This document shows, piece after piece, positions 17,396-26,607 of a stretch of 64,000 nucleotides of DNA (position 1 is the stretch's first letter; each line of letters starts with the position of its first letter). Position numbers and translations under genes: made by a program. Below the pieces are notes generated by a model. The model did no database searches, was not told where the DNA came from, and saw only the letters and a program-made list of their open reading frames with translations. Origin of the DNA: Sarcina sp034439435 (GTDB lineage Bacteria > Bacillota > Clostridia > Clostridiales > Clostridiaceae); NCBI RefSeq assembly GCF_034439435.1, contig NZ_JAPCKJ010000007.1, positions 115,466 to 179,465 on the forward strand, in the 5' to 3' direction.

Positions 17396-17851
17396 ATGGT
17401 TAAAGTTGAAAGTTTTGAATTAGATCACACAAAGGTTAAAGCACCTTATGTCAGAAAAGCTGGGATAAAGGTTGGACCTAAAGGAGACATTGTTTCAAAG
17501 TTTGATTTAAGATTTGTACAACCTAATAAGGAACTTTTAAGTGATAAGGGAATGCACACATTAGAACATTTTCTAGCAGGGTTTATGAGAGAAAAATTAG
17601 AAGATGTTATAGATATATCACCTATGGGATGTAAAACAGGTTTTTATTTAACAAGCTTTGGAGATGTTGAAGTTAAAGCGGTTATAGAAGCATTAGAATA
17701 TTCACTAGATAAGGTTTTAGTACAAGAAGAAATTCCTGCTGCCAATGAATTACAATGTGGAAGTGCAAAGTTACATTCATTAGAATTGGCTAAAAATCAT
17801 GCAAGACAAGTTTTAGAAAATGGAATAAGTGATAAATTTTATGTAGAGTAA
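17396..17851 (+). CDS. luxS: S-ribosylhomocysteine lyase (AI-2 synthase)
   Basis: The 151-residue LuxS cleaves S-ribosylhomocysteine to homocysteine and the AI-2 precursor DPD. The metal site is visible as HTLEH (His54 and His58) with a Cys in LQCGSAKLH; the catalytic Cys lies in MGCKTGF. AAGGAGATGG precedes the start. Being last in a cysteine-controlled operon, it supplies homocysteine to MccA/MccB, so AI-2 output would follow sulfur status. Confidence 0.97.
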   Translation: MVKVESFELDHTKVKAPYVRKAGIKVGPKGDIVSKFDLRFVQPNKELLSDKGMHTLEHFLAGFMREKLEDVIDISPMGCKTGFYLTSFGDVEVKAVIEALEYSLDKVLVQEEIPAANELQCGSAKLHSLELAKNHARQVLENGISDKFYVE

Positions 17852-17902
17852 AAAGAAAATAGTGTTATAAAAAGTATTTTGAATAGAGATTGTAAATATA
17901 TT

Positions 17903-17938
17903 AAAGCCATGAATAGAAATAAATCTATTCATGGCTTT
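17903..17938 (+). terminator. Perfect 15-bp hairpin after luxS
   Basis: The arm AAAGCCATGAATAGA pairs perfectly with TCTATTCATGGCTTT around a 6-base loop. Only three Ts follow, so it may stabilise the 3' end as well as terminate. Confidence 0.7.
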
Positions 17939-18554
17939 AGGAGTATATGATGCTTTTTATATAAAAAAGCACATTGGAGTGATGATTATTTATATTTTAA
18001 AATTTGATGGAAAGCTATTTAAATTTAGTTTATTAGGGCAGCTATAAGGACTATTACATAATATTATTCTTGGTATATAGGAGTAACATCCGTATAGTTT
18101 AATACTATAAAATATTTATATAAATCATAAATTTCATTGAAGTAAATTCTAAGATGTCATATAACAGATGGAATCTATAATTAAAAATCAAGTTAATTAT
18201 TAGCTTTGAGAGGTTAGTTTAGTTTATTTTTAAACGTTTTAATCAATGAAATTATTATAACATAAATAAATTTTAAGGATATTTTTTAAATTTATTATTA
18301 TTTAGATTAAAGATAATTTTTTATGATTAAGTTGAAGATAATTAAAGAGTTTGATATATAAGTTAAAGCTATTTTATGGATAAAATGACAAAAGATAAAA
18401 AATAAAACAAGCTTAAATAAGCTAATAAAATAAATATTGGGTATGTAGGAAAAAATAAATTTAAATGAATAATATACCTTATTAAAATAGAAGTATATAA
18501 TAATACTTGGGATATACTTATTTGGATGAAAAGCAACTTAAGAAGGTGAGTAAA
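17939..18554. other. 600-bp AT-rich intergenic stretch upstream of the esterase gene
   Basis: A 21-codon frame at 17982 (MIIYILKFDGKLFK and seven more residues) has GGAG nearby but is too short to support alone. A fragment TAAACGTTTTAA near 18232 loosely resembles a CcpA core. No RNA gene, mobile element or clear promoter was recognised. Confidence 0.3.
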
Positions 18555-19523
18555 ATGAGTTTTAAAAGTTTATATATAGATGCCATAAATTTATCATCTA
18601 GTGTTGTAGAGAAAGTTACTAAATATACTTTAGCAGCTAAAATTTATAAGGTTATTTTCCAATTGGGAGCTTATCCAAAGCCTAAGAATTTTAGTGAGAT
18701 ATATAATAACTTAAATATTAAAGATGATATTACTTATAAATCATCAATTTTAAATAATAATAAATTAGATATATATTATCCAAAGAGCATTAATGAAAAG
18801 ATGCCAGTTATAATGTGGATTCATGGTGGAGGATACATAGCTAATAGTAAGGAGACAGTTAAAAGTTATATGATGGCTCTAGCTAATGAAGGCTTTGTTG
18901 TAGTTAATATAGATTATGCTTTAGCACCAACATATAAATATCCAAGTCAGATTACTCAATGTAATGAAGCTTTAAAATATGTTTGGAATAACATAGAAAA
19001 CTTTAATGGAGATAGAGAGAGTATATTCATTGGAGGAGATTCAGCAGGAGCTCAAATAGCGAGCCAGTTAGGGGCTATTATAAGTAATAAAAAATTAGCT
19101 GAAGGAATGAATTTAAAACCAAGTATATGTAATAGTGTATTAAGGGGAGTTATATTATTTTGTGGACTATATGATATGGATTCTGTTAGAGCAACAAAAT
19201 TCCCTGGGATTCAAACATATATGCAATGTTTAACTGGAGTTAAAGATTTTGAGCATTATAAAAGAATAGACGAGCTATCTACAATTAAAAACATAACCCT
19301 TAATTATCCTAATACCTTTATAACTGTTGGAGATATAGATCCTTTTGTAAATCAAGGAAAAGAGTTAGCAGCTTTATTAAGAGATTCGGGAGTTAAAGTT
19401 ACTTCAAAATTCTTTGAAAATAAGGATTTATGGCATGAATATCAATTTAAGTTTTCTCTTCAAGAAGCTCAAGAAACATTTAAGAGTGTGATTGACTTCT
19501 TAAAAGAAAATAGTAAAGCATAA
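18555..19523 (+). CDS. Alpha/beta-hydrolase esterase (HSL / acetyl-hydrolase type)
   Basis: The 322-residue protein has the oxyanion-hole motif HGGGY at about residue 94 and the nucleophile elbow GDSAG at about residue 175, as in hormone-sensitive-lipase-like esterases. A late Asp (DIDPF region) and a His (LWHEY) complete the triad. There is no signal peptide, so it is cytoplasmic. The frame is open from a TTG at 18507, but ATG 18555 follows AGGTGAG correctly. The natural ester substrate is unknown. Confidence 0.83.
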   Translation: MSFKSLYIDAINLSSSVVEKVTKYTLAAKIYKVIFQLGAYPKPKNFSEIYNNLNIKDDITYKSSILNNNKLDIYYPKSINEKMPVIMWIHGGGYIANSKETVKSYMMALANEGFVVVNIDYALAPTYKYPSQITQCNEALKYVWNNIENFNGDRESIFIGGDSAGAQIASQLGAIISNKKLAEGMNLKPSICNSVLRGVILFCGLYDMDSVRATKFPGIQTYMQCLTGVKDFEHYKRIDELSTIKNITLNYPNTFITVGDIDPFVNQGKELAALLRDSGVKVTSKFFENKDLWHEYQFKFSLQEAQETFKSVIDFLKENSKA

Positions 19524-19530
19524 AAAATAA

Positions 19531-19579
19531 GGCCATGTATTAGAGTTAAATTTAACTCTAATACATGGTCTCATTTTAT
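19531..19579 (+). terminator. Terminator after the esterase gene
   Basis: The arm GGCCATGTATTAGAGTTAAA pairs with TTTAACTCTAATACATGGTC over about 20 bp with no loop spacer, followed by a T-rich run. Confidence 0.8.
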
Positions 19580-19583
19580 TTAG

Positions 19584-19693
19584 TAGCGAGAAACTCTAAG
19601 GTTATAGCTTGTAAAGATAAGGGTCTTAGAGTTGCTAACTATTAGAGAATGTAATATTAACTGCTAATTAAGATGTTCTTATGGTTCACTATA
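19584..19693 (+). repeat. Dispersed intergenic repeat, copy C (internal and right part)
   Basis: The DNA aligns along its length with 62469-62580: GCGAGAAACTCT, then TTAGAGTTGCTAACTATTAG, then TAATTAAGATGTTCTTA. The copy lacks the terminal CTAAAAATCAA seen in others. An internal hairpin, AACTCTAAG/CTTAGAGTT, is kept in both copies despite base changes. Confidence 0.65.
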
Positions 19694-19735
19694 AGAACAA
19701 ACATTTGATAAAAATACATTCTATTTATTATAAGT

Positions 19736-20527
19736 TTAGTTTCCGGCACTTTCATAAGAGGAAACCCCTTTAAGCCATATCATATAAGCTACAAGAATAG
19801 TAGCAACACCTACTACTAAGGTTAATATAACTCCCATAAAAAAGCCTTCCTTTCCAAGAAGATAGGTTCCGGGATAATATCCTGTAAAAGCAAATGGTAT
19901 TAAAAAAGTTAATAAAAACTTTATTGCACTTGGATAAATATTTATAGGATATTTAGCAAAATCACTTAATCCATAAGCAATTTGAACATGTCTAAAGCTT
20001 GTTTTAGTCCAAAAGGATATTGATGTTGCAGCAAGTTTTACTCCTGTGTATATGAAAGTACCTCCTATAACAGCAATTATGAATCCTATAATCCAAAGAG
20101 GGGTAACTTTTACTCCAAGTTTTATTCCTGAATAAATAACAAGTATAATTCCAACTATAAGTTCTCCAAAGCCGTCAGGTTGAAACCTTTCTGCTATTAC
20201 TTGAAATAATGGATTTAAAGGTCTTAATAGATATCTGTCAAACTCTCCATGAACTATACTTTTCCAACAAAAAATCCAAAGATAGTCAGTAAATATGTGG
20301 TCAATTCCTCTTGGAATTTGGGAAAAGCCATATATGAATATTATTTCGTAAAAACTCCATCCAGCTAGAGTAGGGATGTTGCTGAATATAAGAGAAATAA
20401 ATATTAAGGAAGTAGCTTGTACTAACAAAAATCCAAAGATTCCATAAATAAAGTCTTCTTTATATTCCATTAAGGTTTTTAAGTATTGCTTTAAAAATTG
20501 TATATAAATTTTATAATATCTTTTCAT
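19736..20527 (-). CDS. ABC-2 type exporter permease subunit
   Basis: The 263-residue protein has six hydrophobic segments and the ABC-2 permease pattern (a relative of COG3694 proteins). It starts 4 bp after its partner permease ends. With that permease and the ATPase it forms a heteromeric ABC exporter: transcription runs ATPase, permease, permease on the minus strand. The substrate is unknown. GGGGG precedes the ATG. Confidence 0.82.
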   Translation of the reverse strand: MKRYYKIYIQFLKQYLKTLMEYKEDFIYGIFGFLLVQATSLIFISLIFSNIPTLAGWSFYEIIFIYGFSQIPRGIDHIFTDYLWIFCWKSIVHGEFDRYLLRPLNPLFQVIAERFQPDGFGELIVGIILVIYSGIKLGVKVTPLWIIGFIIAVIGGTFIYTGVKLAATSISFWTKTSFRHVQIAYGLSDFAKYPINIYPSAIKFLLTFLIPFAFTGYYPGTYLLGKEGFFMGVILTLVVGVATILVAYMIWLKGVSSYESAGN

Positions 20528-20531
20528 GCTC

Positions 20532-21350
20532 TTAACCCCCTTGAATAGTTAATTTATCAATTATTCTATTCCACATAACCTTAGATAAGCCCATAAGTAT
20601 AATAACCCAAAGAAGTTGTAATCCAAGTGATTTAGCTATTTCAATAGAGCTTAATTTATTAAGATAAATCATAGCAGGAGTATATATTATTGAGCTAAAT
20701 GGTAAAAAGTTAAATAGCTTTTGTACTATTTCAGGGAAGAATGTAAGTGGAATCATAGCTCCTGAAACAAGCATTATAATAGCACGAGCAATTTGAGATA
20801 TTCCCCATATGTTGTAAAATTTAAAAGCTAATAATCCAAACATATAAGAATAATAAATATTGATTAAAAAACCTAAAATAATACTAATCAAAAATATTAA
20901 AAGTGAAATTAGGTTAATATTTATTCCATTATATAATGCATAAATACTAACTAAAATTGCACCAGGTAAAAACAAGGTCAAAAAGGAAAATATGAAGTTT
21001 CCTATTCCAATAAAAATTATTCTTAGTCTATAATTTATGGGCTTAATTAGATTCATAGCAATAGAACCATCTCTAACCTCAAAGGATATATCACGGCTTA
21101 CATCAGTACTGGTAACGATTCCGATTAAAAGCGTAATCATAATATAAGTAAGCATTTCCTTTAGAGTGAAACCTTTCATAACTCCTTCTTGTGAACTGCT
21201 ATAAATAGCTATCCAAAGAAAATAAGTAACACTTATCATAATTAATTGACCTATTAATCCCATGAATAGGTTGGCTTTGTAAGCTGAGAGTTTTTTAAAG
21301 TCACCTTTAGCAAAGGAACTATAAACTCGTATTGTTTTAAAGAAATCCAT
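20532..21350 (-). CDS. ABC-2 type exporter permease subunit
   Basis: The 272-residue protein has six predicted membrane helices and resembles COG4587-type permeases that pair with a second ABC-2 permease. Its start lies 2 bp after the ATPase stop codon and the GAGGTG ribosome binding site overlaps the end of the ATPase gene, so the three genes are tightly coupled. Confidence 0.82.
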   Translation of the reverse strand: MDFFKTIRVYSSFAKGDFKKLSAYKANLFMGLIGQLIMISVTYFLWIAIYSSSQEGVMKGFTLKEMLTYIMITLLIGIVTSTDVSRDISFEVRDGSIAMNLIKPINYRLRIIFIGIGNFIFSFLTLFLPGAILVSIYALYNGININLISLLIFLISIILGFLINIYYSYMFGLLAFKFYNIWGISQIARAIIMLVSGAMIPLTFFPEIVQKLFNFLPFSSIIYTPAMIYLNKLSSIEIAKSLGLQLLWVIILMGLSKVMWNRIIDKLTIQGG

Positions 21351-21352
21351 AG

Positions 21353-22378
21353 TTACACCTCATTTCTATAGATTTTCTTGATTATATCTTCAATGCTACT
21401 TTCTCTTAATAAGAAGTCTAAAACATCAACCTTTTCCATAACCTTTGAAAGGATTTTAGATGAGCTTATTTTGTTTTTATTGAAGTTTATAATAAGCATA
21501 CCATTTTCAATATATTCATTTAAATCTTCATCTTTCAAATTTCGTAGAGTTTCATTATTATCTGAGGTAAATAAATCTTTTAGATTTAAAGTGTTTTTAA
21601 AATCATTTTTGCTTTGGATTTCTAATGTAGTCATATAGCCATATTTCTTTTTAATGTCATCTAAACTACCATCATATATTTTGGTTCCTTTGTCTATAAT
21701 GATTATTCTTTTACAAAGTTCCTCAATATCGCTTAAGTCATGAGTTGTAAGTATAATGGTTGTCCCGAATTCTTTGTTTATCTCTTTTATGGCTGTCCTA
21801 ACCTTTTCCTTTACAACTACATCTAATCCAATAGTTGGCTCATCTAGATATAATATTTTAGGACTATGTATTAATGAGGCAGCTAAATCTCCTCTCATTC
21901 TTTGTCCTAGGGAAAGGGTTCTAACAGGTCGAGTCATAAACTCATCTAAATCTAGAGTTTCATTTAAGAATTTCATGTTTTTTTCGAACACTTCATCTGG
22001 AATAGAGTATATATCCTTTAAGATAGTAAAGGTCTCCGATAGAGCTAAATCCCACCAAAGTTGAGTTCTTTGTCCAAAAACAACTCCAATATCTTTAGCA
22101 TTCTTTTCTCTTTCTTTGTAAGGAATTCTTCCATTAACTAAGACTTCTCCAGAAGAAGGGGTTAGTATCCCTGTCATCATCTTAATTGTAGTAGATTTAC
22201 CAGCACCATTTGAGCCAATGTAACCAACAATTTCTCCACTTCCTATTTCAAATGAAACATTGGAAACTGCAGTTTTTAAATCGAACTCATTTGAAAACAA
22301 TGACTTAAAAGCACCTTTAAGACCACTTTCTTTCTTTTGAATCTTAAATTCCTTTGTTAAGTTTTCAACTTTTATCAT
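21353..22378 (-). CDS. ABC transporter ATP-binding protein
   Basis: The 342-residue protein has Walker A GSNGAGKST, the signature LSLGQRMRGDL, Walker B ILYLDEPTIGLD and the switch His in TTHDLSD. A C-terminal extension of about 100 residues is typical of COG4586-type ATPases. The longest frame starts at 22420, but AGGAGGTGATTTT directly before MIKVENL fixes the start at 22378. It drives the two downstream permeases. No regulator lies next to it. Confidence 0.88.
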   Translation of the reverse strand: MIKVENLTKEFKIQKKESGLKGAFKSLFSNEFDLKTAVSNVSFEIGSGEIVGYIGSNGAGKSTTIKMMTGILTPSSGEVLVNGRIPYKEREKNAKDIGVVFGQRTQLWWDLALSETFTILKDIYSIPDEVFEKNMKFLNETLDLDEFMTRPVRTLSLGQRMRGDLAASLIHSPKILYLDEPTIGLDVVVKEKVRTAIKEINKEFGTTIILTTHDLSDIEELCKRIIIIDKGTKIYDGSLDDIKKKYGYMTTLEIQSKNDFKNTLNLKDLFTSDNNETLRNLKDEDLNEYIENGMLIINFNKNKISSSKILSKVMEKVDVLDFLLRESSIEDIIKKIYRNEV

Positions 22379-22676
22379 AAAATCACCTCCTAAAAATTTC
22401 TCAATAATATCCCTTAGCATATTGGTTAAAATAATAATTTTTGAATACGATTAACCCATGATGCCTATTATATTTTAGTTCTTTTCAAGTAAAATTACAA
22501 ATGAAATTTAATTAGTTTTAGAAAATAAAAATATCTTATTAAAATGAATATTTAAAACATTATTGTATATGTAGATTAAGTGCATAACAATTTGAATTAA
22601 ATGGCATAATCAAAGTGATTTGAGATTAAATTTATAGTAAATATTTAAGATATATTTAGGTTCTATAGGAGGATTT

Positions 22677-23057
22677 ATGAAGAAAAAGATTAGAGTAAAA
22701 CCTAGTAAAAGTCAGTCTGTACTTGGATTAATAGTTGGTTTAATATTTGTGTTTATAGGTATTACCACTATATCTCAAATGGGAGCTTTTGGTATAGTAT
22801 GGACTGTTATTGCAATAGTAATAACTGTTACTCATGGAATGAATGTATTTAGTGACAAAGGAGTAGCAACAGAGGTTATTGAGTTTAACTCAGAAAATGA
22901 TTTAGACAGTATTAATGGCTTTAAAGCGGAAAAAATCGAAGAAAAATATAACTTTGATGAAAAGCTTAGAAAATTAAAAAAGCTAAGAGATGATGGAGTG
23001 TTAAGTGAGTTAGAGTATCAAATAAAAAAGCAAGAGATATTAGAAGAAAAGTGGTAA
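22677..23057 (+). CDS. Membrane protein with C-terminal SHOCT domain
   Basis: The 126-residue protein has two hydrophobic helices at about residues 15-52 and a C-terminal short motif (KLRKLKKLRDDGVLSELEY, then KKQEIL) that fits the SHOCT domain, thought to mediate oligomerisation. AGGAGG precedes the ATG. It stands alone, with a terminator after it. The function is unknown. Confidence 0.72.
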   Translation: MKKKIRVKPSKSQSVLGLIVGLIFVFIGITTISQMGAFGIVWTVIAIVITVTHGMNVFSDKGVATEVIEFNSENDLDSINGFKAEKIEEKYNFDEKLRKLKKLRDDGVLSELEYQIKKQEILEEKW

Positions 23058-23074
23058 ATTCCATTCAAAGTTAG

Positions 23075-23106
23075 GAACTAAGCGAAAGTTTAGTTCTTTT
23101 TATTTT
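23075..23106 (+). terminator. Terminator after the SHOCT gene
   Basis: The stem GAACTAA (23075-23081) pairs with TTAGTTC (23090-23096) around an 8-base loop and is followed by a T-rich run. Confidence 0.75.
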
Positions 23107-23219
23107 GAAATTAATTTTCAAAAATAAATTAAAGGGTATAAAAATGAAAAAAATATGAATTAGAATGGCTAAAAATAAGGGTTTTCCACAAGAAAAGAAA
23201 AATAAACAACCATAAAATA

Positions 23220-23293
23220 GAAAAATATTTTCAAAAAGTATTGAATTTTTATTAGAAAAGGATTACAATAAAAACATAAAGAAAATAATTTTC
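23220..23293 (+). promoter_or_regulatory. nan operon promoter flanked by two similar 13-bp palindromes
   Basis: A -35 TTGAAT (23241-23246) and -10 TACAAT (23264-23269) are separated by 17 bp. The near-palindrome GAAAAATATTTTC (23220-23232) lies just upstream, and GAAAATAATTTTC (23281-23293) lies at the expected transcript start. Both fit one symmetric pattern, GAAAA-core-TTTTC, with centres 61 bp apart. They are good candidates for binding by the RpiR-type regulator encoded at the end of this cluster. The operator role is inference. Confidence 0.6.
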
Positions 23294-23309
23294 AGAAAAA
23301 GGTGATAGA

Positions 23310-23975
23310 ATGTTAGATGGGGTAAAAGGGAATTTAATAGTTTCTTGCCAAGCTTTAGCAGATGAACCTTTGCATAGTTCTTTTATTATGGGAAGAATGG
23401 CAATCGCGGCTAAGGAAGGTGGAGCAGTAGCAATAAGGTCACAAGGTGTTAGTGATATCAATGAAATAAAAGAGGTTACAAAGCTTCCTATCATTGGAAT
23501 AATAAAGAGAAATTACGATGATTCAGAAATTTATATAACGCCAACTAGAAAAGAAGTGGACGAGCTTCTAGAAACAGGTTGTGAAATGATAGCATTAGAT
23601 GCTACAAAGAGAAGAAGACCTAATAACGAAAATGTAAAGGATTTAGTTGATGCTATCCATGCAAAAGGAAAGTTGGCTATGGCTGATGTATCAACTTTAG
23701 AAGAAGGTATTGAGGCAGAAAAGATAGGATTTGATTGTATATCAACAACACTTTCAGGATATACACCATATTCTAAGCAAAGCAACAGTGTTGACTTTGA
23801 ACTTTTAGAAGAGTTAGTAAAAACGGTAAAAATCCCAGTTATTTGCGAGGGAAGGATAAACACTCCAGAAGAACTAAAGAAGGCATTTGATTTAGGTGCA
23901 TATTCAGCGGTGGTTGGAGGAGCAATAACAAGACCACAACAAATAACTAAGAGATTTACTGATATTTTAAAATAA
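23310..23975 (+). CDS. nanE: N-acetylmannosamine-6-phosphate 2-epimerase
   Basis: The 221-residue TIM-barrel enzyme converts ManNAc-6-phosphate to GlcNAc-6-phosphate in sialic acid breakdown. Family signatures include the opening VSCQA, AIRSQG, IGIIKRNYDD, ALDATKR and ISTTLSGYT. AAAGGTGATAG precedes the ATG. It is first in the nan cluster and 36 bp ahead of nanA. Confidence 0.95.
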   Translation: MLDGVKGNLIVSCQALADEPLHSSFIMGRMAIAAKEGGAVAIRSQGVSDINEIKEVTKLPIIGIIKRNYDDSEIYITPTRKEVDELLETGCEMIALDATKRRRPNNENVKDLVDAIHAKGKLAMADVSTLEEGIEAEKIGFDCISTTLSGYTPYSKQSNSVDFELLEELVKTVKIPVICEGRINTPEELKKAFDLGAYSAVVGGAITRPQQITKRFTDILK

Positions 23976-24011
23976 ATTAAATATTTAAAGGATTTTGGGA
24001 GGAGAAGAACA

Positions 24012-24878
24012 ATGAAAGGTATTTATTCAGCATTATTAGTTTCATTTGATAAGGATGGAAACATCAATGAAAAGGGATTAAGAGAAATAATTAGACACAA
24101 TATTGATGTATGTAAAGTAGATGGTCTTTATGTAGGAGGAAGTACTGGAGAGAACTTCATGCTTGCAACTGATGAAAAGAAAAGAATATTTGAAATTGCT
24201 ATGGATGAAGCAAAAGGACAAGTTAAATTAATAGCTCAAGTTGGATCAGTTAATTTAAAAGAAGCTGTAGAGTTAGCTAAGTTTACTACAGATTTAGGAT
24301 ATGATGCAATATCAGCAGTTACACCATTCTACTATAAATTCGATTTTAATGAAATAAAACACTATTATGAAACAATAATAAATTCTGTTGATAATAAACT
24401 TATAATTTATTCAATTCCATTCTTAACAGGAGTAAATATGTCAATAGATCAATTTGCTGAGCTTTTTGAAAACGATAAGATTATAGGAGTTAAGTTCACA
24501 GCAGCAGACTTCTACTTATTAGAACGTATGAGAAAAGCATTCCCAGACAAATTAATCTTTGCTGGATTTGATGAAATGATGTTACCAGCTACAGTACTTG
24601 GAGTTGATGGAGCTATAGGATCAACATTCAACGTAAATGGTGTTAGAGCAAGACAAATATTTGAGGCTGCTCAAAAGGGTGATATTCAAACAGCTTTAGA
24701 AGTTCAACATGTAACTAATGATTTAATAACTGATATCTTAAACAATGGTCTTTACCAAACAATTAAGTTAATGCTTCAAGAACAAGGTGTTGACGCTGGA
24801 TATTGTAGACAACCTATGAAAGAAGCTACTGAAGAAATGATTCAAAAAGCTAAAGAAATTAATAAAAAATATTTTTAA
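24012..24878 (+). CDS. nanA: N-acetylneuraminate lyase
   Basis: The 288-residue aldolase splits sialic acid (Neu5Ac) into ManNAc and pyruvate. It is a class I lyase of the DapA/NanA family: GGSTGE substrate loop at about residues 44-49, YYKF, YSIPFLTGV and the Schiff-base Lys in IGVKFTAAD. GGGAGGAG precedes the ATG. NanE acts on the product after phosphorylation by the kinase downstream. Confidence 0.96.
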   Translation: MKGIYSALLVSFDKDGNINEKGLREIIRHNIDVCKVDGLYVGGSTGENFMLATDEKKRIFEIAMDEAKGQVKLIAQVGSVNLKEAVELAKFTTDLGYDAISAVTPFYYKFDFNEIKHYYETIINSVDNKLIIYSIPFLTGVNMSIDQFAELFENDKIIGVKFTAADFYLLERMRKAFPDKLIFAGFDEMMLPATVLGVDGAIGSTFNVNGVRARQIFEAAQKGDIQTALEVQHVTNDLITDILNNGLYQTIKLMLQEQGVDAGYCRQPMKEATEEMIQKAKEINKKYF

Positions 24879-24888
24879 GGATATTAAA

Positions 24889-24918
24889 TGTAGACTAACT
24901 TTTTAAAGTTAGTCTACA
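24889..24918 (+). other. Hairpin between nanA and the symporter gene
   Basis: TGTAGACTAACTTT pairs perfectly with AAAGTTAGTCTACA around 2 bases. No T-run follows on the + strand, so an mRNA-stabilising or processing hairpin that keeps nanEA messenger above the symporter is more likely than a terminator. Confidence 0.6.
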
Positions 24919-24945
24919 CAAAAAAATTAGAAGGGGAGAATTGGT

Positions 24946-26463
24946 ATGCAAGGATTTACGAAATTTGATTTGGTTGTTCTAGTTCTTTACTTAGGAGCTG
25001 TGCTTTACGCAGGATTAAAGTTTTCTAAGAAAGAAATGAAAGGAAAAGAGTTCTTCAGAGGTGACGGAACTATTCCTTGGTGGGTTACTTCAGTTTCTAT
25101 ATTTGCAACTTTATTAAGTCCAATTTCATTCTTATCATTAGCTGGTAACTCTTACAAAGGAACTTGGATAATGTGGTTTGCTCAACTTGGTATGTTCATA
25201 GCAGTACCTCTTACAATAAGATATTTCTTACCAGTTTATAGTAGACTAGATATAGATACAGCTTATGAATATCTAGAAATAAGATATAAAGATAAAGGAC
25301 TTAGAATTCTTGGAGCTATAATGTTCATCATTTATCAAATAGGACGTATGGCAATCATAATGTATTTACCATCAATGGTATTAGCAAATCTTACAGGCAT
25401 AAATGTTTATTTACTTATCGTAGCAATGGGCGTAATAGCAATAATTTATTCATATACAGGTGGATTAAAGTCAGTATTATGGACAGACTTTATTCAAGGA
25501 TGTGTACTTATAGCAGGTATTATTTTCTCATTAATATTCTTAATTTCAACAATAAATGGTGGATTTGGAGCTATCATGGGTGAGTTAACTGAGGGCGGAA
25601 AATTCCTAGCTTCAACAGAGCCGATATTTAATGCGAATATATTTAAGACAAGTGTATTCTTATTAATAGTTGGAGGAGGATTAAATACTTTCTCATCATA
25701 TATTTCAAGTCAGGATATAGTGCAAAGGTTTACTACAACTACAGATATAAAACAATTAAAGAAAATGACTTATGGTAACTTAGTTTTATCATTATTTGTA
25801 GCAACTATATTCTATTTAATAGGAACAGCTTTATATGTTTTCTATAATCAAAATCCACAATTATTACAAACTGCTCAACAAGACCAAATTTTTGCATCAT
25901 ATATAGCATTCCAATTACCAGTAGGTATAACAGGTATAGTTCTTGCAGCTATATATGCAGCAGCACAATCAACACTTTCAACTGGATTAAACTCAGTTGC
26001 AACAAGCTGGACTTTAGATATTCAAAACTTTATAACAAAAGATATGTCAATGGAAAAACAAACAAAAGTTGCTCAATATATATCTTTAGGAGTTGGTATA
26101 GCTTCAATCGTAATGGCTGTAATACTTGCAAATGGTGGAGTAAACTCAGCTTATGAGTGGTTTAATGGATTTATGGGACTTGTTCTTGGAGTTTTAGCTG
26201 GAATATTCGTATTAGGAATATTCTTCAAGAAGGCTACAAAAGCAGGTGCATATGCTGGTTTTATAGCATCAGCAATAGCTGTTGTAGTATGTAAATACGG
26301 CGGATTCGACGTAAGCATATGGTCATATTCAATCATATCAATAGGTGTTTCAGTTATAGTTGGAATGATAGTTTCAATGATGACTCAATCACAATTAGTT
26401 GATCAAAAGACTATAGATGAAGCAACAATATACTATGATAAAAATGAAGTTGCAAATGGATAG
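24946..26463 (+). CDS. nanT: Sodium:solute symporter, probable sialic acid transporter
   Basis: The 505-residue membrane protein has about 13 hydrophobic helices and belongs to the SSS family. SGLT-type features include IYSYTGGLKSVLWTD and a late STLSTGLNSVATSW segment. Its place between nanA and the other sialate genes makes Neu5Ac the likely substrate, taken up with Na+. The symbol nanT is used by function; E. coli NanT belongs to a different family. AAGGGGAG precedes the ATG. Confidence 0.88.
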   Translation: MQGFTKFDLVVLVLYLGAVLYAGLKFSKKEMKGKEFFRGDGTIPWWVTSVSIFATLLSPISFLSLAGNSYKGTWIMWFAQLGMFIAVPLTIRYFLPVYSRLDIDTAYEYLEIRYKDKGLRILGAIMFIIYQIGRMAIIMYLPSMVLANLTGINVYLLIVAMGVIAIIYSYTGGLKSVLWTDFIQGCVLIAGIIFSLIFLISTINGGFGAIMGELTEGGKFLASTEPIFNANIFKTSVFLLIVGGGLNTFSSYISSQDIVQRFTTTTDIKQLKKMTYGNLVLSLFVATIFYLIGTALYVFYNQNPQLLQTAQQDQIFASYIAFQLPVGITGIVLAAIYAAAQSTLSTGLNSVATSWTLDIQNFITKDMSMEKQTKVAQYISLGVGIASIVMAVILANGGVNSAYEWFNGFMGLVLGVLAGIFVLGIFFKKATKAGAYAGFIASAIAVVVCKYGGFDVSIWSYSIISIGVSVIVGMIVSMMTQSQLVDQKTIDEATIYYDKNEVANG

Positions 26464-26498
26464 TGTAAAATAAAGAATATGAATGGTTAATTAAGGTA

Positions 26499-26575
26499 AG
26501 TGTTGACTTTAAAATGTTTTTATAAACTATTTAAAGTTCAGCACTACTTTAAAATTATATGTTTTTATAAACTAT
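26499..26575 (+). repeat. Inverted and direct repeats in the nanT-esterase gap
   Basis: AGTGTTGACTTTAAA (26499-26513) is an imperfect inverted repeat of TTTAAAGTTCAGCACT (26530-26545). The 17-bp direct repeat ATGTTTTTATAAACTAT occurs at 26514-26530 and 26559-26575. The function is unknown; it may be an operator, a small-element scar or a processing site. Confidence 0.55.
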
Positions 26576-26607
26576 GCATTAATAAGGTTAAAAGGAGCGA
26601 GTTTAAA

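Noticed and set aside
21378..22064. Two plus-strand frames opposite the ABC ATPase
   Set aside because: Shadows of a gene with intact Walker and signature motifs.
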